This document shows, in pieces, positions 1 through 5,240 of a stretch of 5,240 bases of DNA. The notes under the pieces were generated by a model, which made no database searches, was not told where the DNA came from, and was given only the letters and a program-made list of their open reading frames with translations. The DNA is from Mycobacterium sp. (GTDB lineage: Bacteria > Actinomycetota > Actinomycetes > Mycobacteriales > Mycobacteriaceae). Each line of letters begins with the position of its first letter. Position 1 is the stretch's first letter. Made by a program: the position numbers and the translations under genes. The DNA lies in contig VERS01000195.1 in NCBI GenBank assembly GCA_018882545.1, positions 1 through 5,240 on the forward strand, given 5' to 3'.

Positions 1-119
1 TTCACCGACACCGGCCCCGCGGTCGGAGACCCCGACAGACTCACCGCGAAACTCACCGTCTTCGACCCCGAATTACCCTCGGCCACACTCAGCGTCACCG
101 GACTGATCGACACCACCGG
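1..119 (-). repeat. Calx-beta tandem unit 2, truncated by window edge
   Basis: Residues 1708-1746 begin a second copy of the 120-residue unit and are identical in protein and DNA to the same part of unit 1. The sequence is cut after ...G-P-V-S-V-N, so the number of further copies cannot be seen. Confidence 0.93.
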
Positions 120-127
120 CAACGCCG
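1..127 (-). repeat. Perfect 127-base direct repeat, copy 2
   Basis: Bases 1-127 are identical to bases 361-487, a spacing of exactly 360 bases (one Calx-beta unit). The identity probably extends past the left edge. The first mismatch is at 128 versus 488, in the joint preceding the repeated domain. Confidence 0.97.
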
Positions 128-3100
128 CCGCGTCGTCGTTGGTGATCGTCACCGTCGCCGTGCGCGCCGCCCCCAGCGTCGCCCCCGACGCCGAACTCAG
201 ATTCACCGTGAAGGTCTCATCGGCCTCCACCGCGGTGTCCCCGGTAACGCTGACCGTCACGTTCTGACTCAACGCGGTCGTCCCCCGCGCGAAACTCACC
301 ACCCCCGACCCGGCCGTGTAATCACTGCCGGCCGTCGCCGTGCCGTTGGCCGTGGCCCAGTTCACCGACACCGGCCCCGCGGTCGGAGACCCCGACAGAC
401 TCACCGCGAAACTCACCGTCTTCGACCCCGAATTACCCTCGGCCACACTCAGCGTCACCGGACTGATCGACACCACCGGCAACGCCGGACTGACCGGCAC
501 CGTCACAGTTACCGGGGTTTTCCCGCCTACGTAGTAGCCATCGTTCGCGGTGATCACGAACGAATCAGTACTGCTAGGTCCGGCCGCGGCTCGGGCTTCC
601 GGCTTGGGGGTGTAGGACCAGTTCACTCCGGTGGCACTGACGCTCACGATCTGGGCGGTTCCCGAAGACGGCGGGGTGGTCAGCTGGTAGGTCAGCGGAT
701 CGCCGTCGGCGTCCTGCACCGCGATCGAACCGGTGACCGTACCCGTTGCCGCGTCGGGGACACCGACCGATGGGATGCCGGCTTTCGGAGATGCGTTGGA
801 CGGCAGGATTGCCACGTCGTAGGTCTTGCTGGTCGTGCCGCCGCGCCCGTCGGACACTGTGACTGTCAGCGGCTCGGAGGACGCTGCTCGCCACAGGGTC
901 TCCTGGGTGGCTGGGTCGTATTTCGCCGCCTCGTGGCGGGCAGTCGCCGTCGGGGTATAGCTCCACGCCTGCGTGTATCCGGGCGTAGGCGCGGAAACCG
1001 TCTGGACCGTGCCTTTGGTTGGCGTGCTCACCGAGTAGCTCAGCTTGTCGTTGTTCGGATCGGTGGCCGAAACCGCGAGGGTGAGGACCCCAGTAGTCGG
1101 GGTCGTGTCGGTGACCGTCGTCACCGCGGTGATGATGCGGGGGGGCATGTTCAGGGGTTCGATGGGCACCGTGACCGGGATTACTGTCATCCCTCCCGCC
1201 CCGAACGGCGTCCGGTCGTACACCCAGACACCGAAGGTGTCGACCTGGTCCCGGGCCGTGGCCGTGGCCAACCCGGCCGTCTGGCGGGCAGCCTGGGCCG
1301 GAAGGTAGAAGAAGGCCCCCGTGGTCTTGTTGATCGTGACTTTACCGCCCTTCGAGGTGGTGAACGTCGTTGCCCAACTGCCGGCCTGGCCCCCGAATTC
1401 CTGAACGTCGTAGCCGTCCTTGCCGATGTGATAGCCCTGATAGCCGAGGAGTTCAAAGTTCGGATCGGTGGCCGCAACCTTTCCGAAGACCTCCCCGGTG
1501 GTCGGATTGAACTCCAGGCTTTCGGGGATGTAGCCATTCGGGTAGGACTTGACCGGCGCCTCATTGCAAGAAAGGCAGGTGCCGGCCGCGTTCAGATAAG
1601 CGGCGAGACCCGGGCCGGGCCCGACCGCCACGGAGCTGTCAAAACCTCCCAAGCCCTCGGTCTGGTATTCCAGCCTCAACGAGAAAGGGTTGTAGCGTTT
1701 CAGGCGGCCGTCCGAGGAAACCCACACACTTCTGCCGTCGGGACTCACCGCTAGCCCCCGGGTGTCAACAGACAGCGGGACAGTGTTGGTCACTGTATTC
1801 GTGGCGGTGTCGACTGCTGCCAAAGCGACCGCGGTAGTGGGGTTGCCGACGATCGCGTACAGGCGGGCCCCATCCGGGCTTACCCGCAGCCCATCACTAT
1901 CGCCTCGCCCGTCAAGCGCACTGGGTACCGGCAGGGCGATGGTGGCAACCTGCTCCATCGAGTCGGTGTCGATGACCGCCACGCCGGCTGAGGGGTCGGT
2001 GCCGGCAGCGTAGAGAGTGAGCCCGTCGGGAGTGATCGCCATGGCAGTCGCTCCAACGGAGATGGTCGCGATGGACTTTGCGAGCCAGACGGCGCCACCG
2101 GGAATATCAACTTTGACGCCGTAATCGGCAGGATTGGAAATGTCGAGAGCGCTGAGAAAGTTGTAACCTTCACCGTCGAGGCTACCAACATAAGCGCGCC
2201 TCCCGTCAGGACTGACCACCACTGACCTCGGTTCTGCAAAGGTGTCGGTCAGGGCAATCGACTCATAGGAGAAACTATTCGGGTTATACACCCGCACGTA
2301 GCCGCCCCCGGAATCGGTGATGAACAGGCGTCCGTCCGGGCTGACGGCGAGCGCTTTGAATCGCTCGCTGCGATCGGTCGATGAAAGCTCAACGGTGATC
2401 GTTGGTGGTTGCGTCCCTACGGTGTCTCCCCGACGAGTGGATGTCACAAACAACGTTGCGCGATAGTTCGCTTCGCCGATCGAGTACAGGCGCAAACCAT
2501 CCGAACTGAGAGCAATGGGTCCCGATCGGCCGTAATTGGTACCGAATCCGAACGAGCTTCGACTGTTCGTCGCCGTGTTGATGGTCTCCAGTTGCCCGGG
2601 GATGGCGCCGGAGGCGATGTAAACGCGGGGTGCGGCAGCGTAGGGATCAGCCGTCGGCAGCGGGGCAGAGAAACTCCGTTCGCACGATGCGCAGCGGTCG
2701 TCACGGAAGGGGTCGGCTGCGGAGATTGCCTTCAGGGATCCGGTGATCACCAGTCCGAACCCGCCGCCGTAGTTGGGGTCCCCCCAGGACTGGACGGCCC
2801 CCGACTCGGTCAACGCCGCGAATGCCCCTGCGCTGGAGAAGATCCGGGTGACTTTGGCTAGGGCGCCGGCGAAGTCGTTCTTGCCGCCGAAGGTCTGGTC
2901 CCCCCAGGCGGTGACGGTGCCGTCGTACTTCAGCGCGGCGAAGGCCAGCGAGTTGGACACGATCTCTTTGACGCCGGTCAGGCCAGCGGGTGCCGCGCCG
3001 TTGCCTCCGGAAAGGGGGTCACCCCAGCTCACCACCGTGCCGTCAGACTTCAGCGCCGCGAACGCCCTGCTGTTGGCGACGACGGTGTCGACACGGCTGC

Positions 3101-5240
3101 CGAGAAGTCCCTTTGCAGCGGTGGGTATCGCGCCGCCGTTGCCGGCATCGCCCCAGGCGACGACGGACTTGTCTTTGGTCAGCGCGGCGAACGCGGTGTT
3201 GGTCGCGAAGATCTTGGACACCGGGGTATCCCCCAGCCCGGCCGTGCTGACGTCACCACCCCAGGTCTTGTCGCCCCAGGTCCGTACGCGACCCCACTGA
3301 TCAACCGCGGCGAAGGCGTACCGGTTGGCGTAGATGGTTTTGATGTTGCCGATCTCACTGACCTGTTTCTTGTCCCCGCCGTAGCGCTCATCTCCCCAGA
3401 CGGTGACGGTGTCAGTCACAGCCCCGTTGTACTGCAATGCGGCGAAGGCGTAGTCGGTCGCGAAGATATCTGCAACGTTGGTGAGCCCTTGCGGGGCGTT
3501 TCCGGCGGCGCCGTCGCCCCAGGCGAACACCTTGTTGTCGTTGGTCAGCGCCGCGAACGCCGATGCCGTGGAGTAGATCTGCTTGACGCCACCGAGGCCC
3601 ACCGGGGCCTTGCCGGCCAAGCCCTCGCCCCAGGCCACCACCGTGCCGTCGTCCTTCAGCGCTGCGAACGCCGATGCGGTGGAGTAGATCTGCTTGACGC
3701 CACCGAGGCCCACTGGGGCCTTGCCGGCAGCGCCCGCGCCCCACGCCTCGACCGTGCCGTCGACCCTCAACGCCGCGAACGCCGAAGTCGTGGAGAAGAT
3801 CTGGGAGACACCGGTCAGAGTCGGGTCGGTGCCGCCGGTGGCGGGGTTGCCCCAGGCGCGGACCGATCCATTACTCAGGAGTACGGCGAACGCCTGGGCG
3901 TTGCGGAACTCGAAGCGGGTGCGACCCGGACTGGTCGGGTCGATGACCGTGCCGAACGGGGCGATCGCCGGTCCGGCTGCGGACTCGGCTGGCTGGTCGT
4001 TGTCGCGGATAACCGCGGTCGCGGTCCGGGTCGACCCAAGTTCGGCTCCCGTTGCGCTGATCAGGGTCGCGGTGAAGGCCTCGCTGGACTCGGCGACGGT
4101 GTCGCCGAGGATCTCGACGTCGATGAACTGTACGGTGTCGGTCAGCCCATTGCTGTTGAGGGCAAAGTTCACCTGGCGGTTGGTGATGGCGGTGTAGTCC
4201 AATCCGGCTCTGGCCGCATTGGCGCCGACGCCGTCCGCGGTCGAGACAGTCACGGTGACAGGACTCAGGGCCGGTTGCGATAACCTCACCGCGAAGACCT
4301 TGGCGGACAAACTCTTACCGGAGTCGCCCTCGACCGGCACGTTGTTCGGTTCGATCGTGACCGTGCGTGGTGACACGATCGGCGTGGGATCGGGGCCGGG
4401 GATTGCGGCAACGTCGAGGATCGTCGCGGTGGCCGACCTCAATGCTTCAATGGGGCTCAGAGTCGCTCCATTGGGTTTTGACAACGTGACGGTCACCGTC
4501 TCATTCGGGTCCGAGACCTTGTCTGTGCGAGTGATGAGGGGGATGAATCCTGTCTTTGCTCCCCGGGGAATCTCCACAACGCCGTTCGCCGCAGACGCGG
4601 CAAAACCGTCCGGCACATCCAGAACGTAGTCAGAACCGTAGGTGGCTGTTCCAGTGCTGGTGTAGGGCACCCGGACGGCCTCTCGGGGGTTGGGTTCTGA
4701 CAGCGTCACCTCGAACGTTCCCCTGCCGCCCTCAGCCACCGTGGCCGGGGAGGGAGGGACGATCGACACCGTGGGAACGTCGTCGTCGAGGATGACGACC
4801 GATTGCGTGGATTGCCCTAGCACGGCCTGGCTGCCCGGCTCAAGGGAGATCGACACGGTGAACGTTTCGTTTATCTCCACCAAGGCGTCGTTGACGGTGG
4901 GGACGGAGAGGGTAAACCGCCCGTTGTCATCGATCCGGCTCACATTGGCGGTGCCCTTGAATGTCAGTTTCCCGGATGGGGAAACAACCGCCGGCGGCGC
5001 GCCGATTTTGCCAGCCAGCACCGGCGGGCCGGTGTCCACCCCGACCATCGCGGTCCCGGACGCAATCACGTAGTTCACGACGATATCGCCGGTGGGCCTG
5101 GGTCCGCTCATAACAACCTGGAACGACGCCGGAGAGCCCTCGCGAACACTCGGGACCGTTGCGATGAGGTCGATCGGGGTCGGCGGAATCGATGCCGACG
5201 GTGCCACCGCCGCCGAGGCCGCCGGAGTCGTGGGCTGATC
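1..5240 (-). CDS. Giant modular repeat protein, internal fragment (Calx-beta / RCC1-like / SPDG propeller / VCBS-like)
   Basis: One minus-strand frame is open across the entire window (1746 full codons, 5240 down to 3), with no in-frame stop. The gene is partial at both ends, so total length, signal peptide and anchor are unknown. Domains in order: Pro/Ala linker (1-22), three Calx-beta modules (23-415), ten RCC1-like repeats (443-843), an SPDG/YVTN-type beta-propeller (872-1203), three cadherin/VCBS-like modules (1226-1587), then tandem Calx-beta units (1588 to the edge). These families are known from calcium-binding, adhesive or scaffolding extracellular proteins; a surface or secreted binding role is inferred. 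No transmembrane stretch or catalytic motif was seen. Only four cysteines occur, as two CxxC pairs around the propeller. Recognisable modules follow one another in this same frame from end to end, which rules out a chance open frame. No specific gene name is recognised. Confidence 0.96.
120..479 (-). repeat. Calx-beta tandem unit 1 (120 residues)
   Basis: Residues 1588-1707 form a textbook Calx-beta repeat: P-V-V-S-I-S-P-V-T-L-S-V-A-E-G-N-S-G, then G-T-A-T-A-G-S-D-Y, V-E-A-D-E-T-F-T-V-N-L, and the terminal V-T-I-T-N-D-D. The unit is exactly 360 bases, after which P-V-V-S-I-S-P-V starts again. Codon choice is very uniform (gtg, gcg, acg, agt, tcg), unlike the neighbouring propeller. Conserved acidic residues at G-S-D-Y, A-D-E-T and N-D-D are all present, so calcium binding is plausible. 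Confidence 0.93.
361..487 (-). repeat. Perfect 127-base direct repeat, copy 1
   Basis: Partner of bases 1-127. The identity stops at the A-L-P joint, where unit 1 is preceded by the S-P-A-L-P end of the VCBS-like module and unit 2 by N-D-D-A-A-A-L-P of unit 1. No synonymous change has accumulated across 42 codons. Confidence 0.97.
480..794 (-). other. Cadherin/VCBS-like Ig-fold module 3
   Basis: Residues about 1483-1587. It contains V-P-D-A-A-T-G-T-V-T-G-S-I-A-V-Q, then the best calcium-type loop in the window (D-A-D-G-D-P-L-T-Y), S-G-T-A-Q-I-V, W-S-Y-T-P-K-P-E-A-R, D-S-F-V-I-T-A-N-D-G and a closing T-V-T-V-P-V-S-P. It is the shortest of the three and passes directly into the tandem Calx-beta units through an A-L-P joint. 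Confidence 0.87.
795..1148 (-). other. Cadherin/VCBS-like Ig-fold module 2
   Basis: Residues about 1365-1482. It begins M-P-P-R-I-I-T and has the family sequence G-V-L-T-L-A-V-S-A-T-D-P-N-N-D-K-L-S-Y-S-V, then K-G-T-V, then W-S-Y-T-P-T-A-T-A-R, and ends with L-T-V-T-V-S-D-G-R-G-G-T. The D-P-N-N-D-K-L acidic loop is the usual calcium-binding position in these repeats. The ATG at its first residue is not a gene start: the frame is continuous with everything upstream. Confidence 0.85.
1149..1565 (-). other. Cadherin/VCBS-like Ig-fold module 1 (divergent)
   Basis: Residues about 1226-1364. Recognisable pieces are N-P-T-T-G-E-V-F-G-K-V-A-A-T-D-P-N, then G-G-K-V-T-I-N-K-T-T-G-A-F-F-Y-L-P, then Q-V-D-T-F-G-V-W-V-Y-D and a closing I-P-V-T-V-P-I. 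It has the order of the VCBS/cadherin-like repeats that follow (calcium-style A-T-D-P, then G-x-V-x-x-N-x-x-T-G-x-x-x-Y, then D-T-F-x-V-x-V-x-D). The A-T-D-P loop lacks the later acidic residues, and an extra stretch around D-G-Y-D-V-Q-E-F-G-G makes it the longest of the three. Confidence 0.75.
1566..1577 (-). other. CxxC motif 2 (C1222, C1225)
   Basis: The segment A-G-T-C-L-S-C-N-E-A-P sits just after the last propeller blade and directly before the first VCBS-like module. Its position mirrors CxxC motif 1 at the propeller's other end. It lacks the His needed for haem attachment. Confidence 0.85.
1632..2627 (-). other. YVTN/SPDG-type beta-propeller domain
   Basis: Residues about 872-1203. 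Six blade-start motifs are visible: A-L-S-S-D-G-L-R-L-Y, A-V-S-P-D-G-R-L-F, V-V-S-P-D-G-R-R-A-Y, A-I-T-P-D-G-L-T-L-Y, R-V-S-P-D-G-A-R-L-Y and A-V-S-P-D-G-R-S-V-W. The leading R-V-Y-I-A-S-G...L-E-T-I-N-T-A-T-N segment supplies a seventh blade or part of one, so a seven-bladed propeller is plausible. Blades carry the usual V-[IV]-D-T-x-[ST]-x-x-V-x-x-I pattern (V-A-V-I-D-T-D-S-M-E-Q-V-A-T-I). In this superfamily such propellers are mostly binding or scaffolding domains, although some relatives are lactonases; no catalytic set was recognised. Codon choice is more varied here than at the left end of the window. Confidence 0.85.
2682..2693 (-). other. CxxC motif 1 (C850, C853)
   Basis: The segment D-D-R-C-A-S-C-E-R-S lies between the last RCC1-like repeat and the first strand of the SPDG propeller. 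No His follows the second Cys, so it is not a c-type haem site. With the second CxxC at 1566-1577 it holds all the cysteines seen in the fragment. It could form a local disulfide, pair across the propeller, or bind a metal; the sequence does not decide. Confidence 0.85.
3546..3617 (-). repeat. RCC1-like near-identical DNA repeat, copy B
   Basis: These 72 bases match 3657-3728 at a spacing of 111 bases (37 codons) with three differences, all at third codon positions and all synonymous (Ala, Thr, Pro). It encodes the end of RCC1-like copy 3 and the start of copy 4, including G-K-A-P-V-G-L-G-G-V-K-Q-I-Y-S-T. Confidence 0.9.
3657..3728 (-). repeat. RCC1-like near-identical DNA repeat, copy A
   Basis: Partner of the 72-base block at 3546-3617. 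It encodes the end of RCC1-like copy 2 and the start of copy 3. Similarity drops sharply beyond both ends of the block, so only part of each repeat has been duplicated or homogenised recently. Confidence 0.9.
3996..4388 (-). other. Calx-beta-like module 3
   Basis: Residues about 285-415, following a short Pro-rich joint (P-G-P-D-P-T-P). Signatures are V-E-G-D-S-G-K-S with an F-A-V-R-L-S-Q-P strand, A-G-L-D-Y-T-A, A-E-S-S-E-A-F-T-A-T-L, and the closing A-V-I-R-D-N-D. The sequence diverges strongly from modules 1 and 2 and from the tandem units at the left end, so it is an old copy. It is separated from the RCC1-like repeats by about 27 residues without a clear domain signature. Confidence 0.82.
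4413..4778 (-). other. Calx-beta-like module 2
   Basis: Residues about 155-276. It starts immediately after the D-D-D of module 1 with V-P-T-V-S-I-V. Signatures in order are V-A-E-G-G-R-G-T-F-E-V-T-L-S-E-P, then T-A-T-Y-G-S-D-Y (the conserved G-x-D-Y), then D-P-N-E-T-V-T-V-T-L-S, and a closing T-A-T-I-L-D-V strand. The closing strand has a single Asp where module 1 has D-D-D and the left-end unit has N-D-D, so the calcium cluster at this junction is probably weakened. Confidence 0.82.
4779..5174 (-). other. Calx-beta-like module 1 (with insertion)
   Basis: Residues about 23-154. The module opens with a beta strand (I-D-L-I-A-T-V) and the family's V-R-E-G-S-P-A-S-F-Q-V motif. It continues with a G-x-D position (M-V-G-V-D-T-G), an E-I-N-E-T-F-T-V-S-I strand corresponding to the usual E-x-D-E-T-F, and the terminal V-V-I-L-D-D-D acidic cluster typical of Calx-beta calcium sites. 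It is longer than the regular 120-residue unit at the left end of the window: roughly 20 extra residues, rich in Gly, Pro and Ala, sit after the G-V-D position. It abuts module 2 with no linker. Calcium binding is a family property and is not shown here. Confidence 0.8.
5175..5240 (-). other. Pro/Ala/Ser/Thr-rich interdomain linker
   Basis: Residues 1-22 of the fragment are almost entirely Pro, Ala, Ser and Thr (for example P-T-T-P-A-A-S-A-A-V-A-P) and have no domain signature. They lead directly into the first Calx-beta module. Such low-complexity stretches commonly act as flexible spacers between exported domains. What precedes it is outside the window. Confidence 0.6.

Larger units (their letters stand above)
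2712..3914 (-). repeat. Ten RCC1-like A-F-A-x-L...W-G repeats
   Basis: Residues about 443-843. Ten copies of A-F-A-[AV]-[LV]-x-x-x-[GNK]-x-V-x-x-W-G begin at residues 450, 487, 524, 561, 598, 642, 683, 726, 766 and 806, with one longer loop in copy 5. Spacing is 37, 37, 37, 37, 44, 41, 43, 40 and 40 residues. Most later copies follow W-G-D with x-x-x-G-G; each ends in a V-x-x-I-[FYV]-[SA]-[TNS]-like strand. This matches the bacterial RCC1/propeller-like repeat class, which is shorter than the eukaryotic RCC1 repeat of about 50 residues. Copy 5 carries a small insertion before W-G (V-T-D-T-V-T-V-W-G). Copies 1-4 are compact and 2-4 very similar, so expansion appears most recent toward the N-terminal side. 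The expected fold is a beta-propeller or beta-solenoid binding surface; the ligand is unknown. Confidence 0.85.

Noticed and set aside
1..487. CRISPR-like or mobile-element repeat
   Set aside because: The 360-base repeat is in frame and equals one Calx-beta domain. There are no short repeats with unique spacers, no terminal inverted repeats and no transposase.
1146..1148. Possible internal gene start at the in-frame ATG before P-P-R-I-I-T
   Set aside because: Domain sequence continues without a break upstream in the same frame and there is no intergenic gap.
933..1754. 273-residue plus-strand open frame
   Set aside because: Its product is Arg/Gly-rich with no recognisable domain, and it lies wholly antisense to the propeller end and VCBS-like modules. 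Long antisense frames are expected opposite GC-rich, codon-biased genes.
1187..2239. Minus-strand open frames 1187-1564 and 1880-2239
   Set aside because: They are in other minus frames than the continuous one, are low-complexity Arg/Pro/Ser-rich, and overlap recognisable propeller and VCBS-like sequence in the main frame.
1566..2693. c-type haem attachment at the CxxC motifs
   Set aside because: Both sites lack the following His (C-A-S-C-E and C-L-S-C-N).
2773..3300. 175-residue plus-strand open frame, and a similar one at 3694-4197
   Set aside because: The repeated A-A-N-A-type peptides are the reverse reading of the A-F-A-A-L repeats on the other strand. No independent coding signal is seen.
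3489..4283. 264-residue plus-strand open frame
   Set aside because: It is antisense to the RCC1-like array. Its internal repeats are only the reflected 111-base repeat, and the peptide is Arg/Gly-rich without a known fold.
4219..5073. Plus-strand open frames opposite the Calx-beta modules (4219-4629, 4556-4795, 4690-5073)
   Set aside because: They oppose Calx-beta modules 1-3, whose motifs are clear in the minus frame. The plus-strand products show no domain.

Overview
The whole window lies inside one giant protein-coding gene on the minus strand. A single frame, with codons starting at base 5240 and ending at base 3, stays open for 1746 codons with no stop. Neither the start codon nor the stop codon is in the window, so this is an internal fragment of a larger gene. 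There is no intergenic space, RNA gene, mobile element or CRISPR array. The DNA is GC-rich and its third codon positions are mostly G or C. The style of the cadherin/VCBS-like repeats (D-x-D-G-D-x-L-x-Y openings, T-Y-T-P-T-A-x-A-R-like segments, V-S-D-G closings) resembles large exported repeat proteins of actinobacteria, particularly environmental mycobacteria. That placement is an inference and has not been tested by any search.

Reading in the protein's N-to-C direction (right to left in the window), residues numbered from base 5240, the order is: a Pro/Ala/Ser/Thr-rich linker (1-22); three divergent Calx-beta modules (about 23-154, 155-276, 285-415); ten RCC1-like repeats built on A-F-A-x-L-x-x-x-G-x-V-x-x-W-G (about 443-843); a first CxxC (C850/C853); a YVTN/SPDG-type beta-propeller of about seven blades (about 872-1203); a second CxxC (C1222/C1225); three cadherin/VCBS-like Ig-fold modules (about 1226-1364, 1365-1482, 1483-1587); then a complete Calx-beta unit of 120 residues (1588-1707) and the beginning of a second near-identical copy (1708-1746), which runs off the left edge.

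Every module is a type used for extracellular binding, adhesion or scaffolding, and no enzyme active site was seen. The simplest reading is a very large secreted or surface-anchored modular protein, perhaps adhesin-like. The signal peptide and any anchor would lie outside the window, so export is inferred from the modules alone. Two places show recent internal duplication at DNA level: the 360-base Calx-beta unit at the left edge (127 bases identical between copies) and a 111-base RCC1-like unit near 3546-3728 (three synonymous differences in 72 bases). The four cysteines of the 1746 residues form two CxxC pairs that bracket the SPDG propeller.
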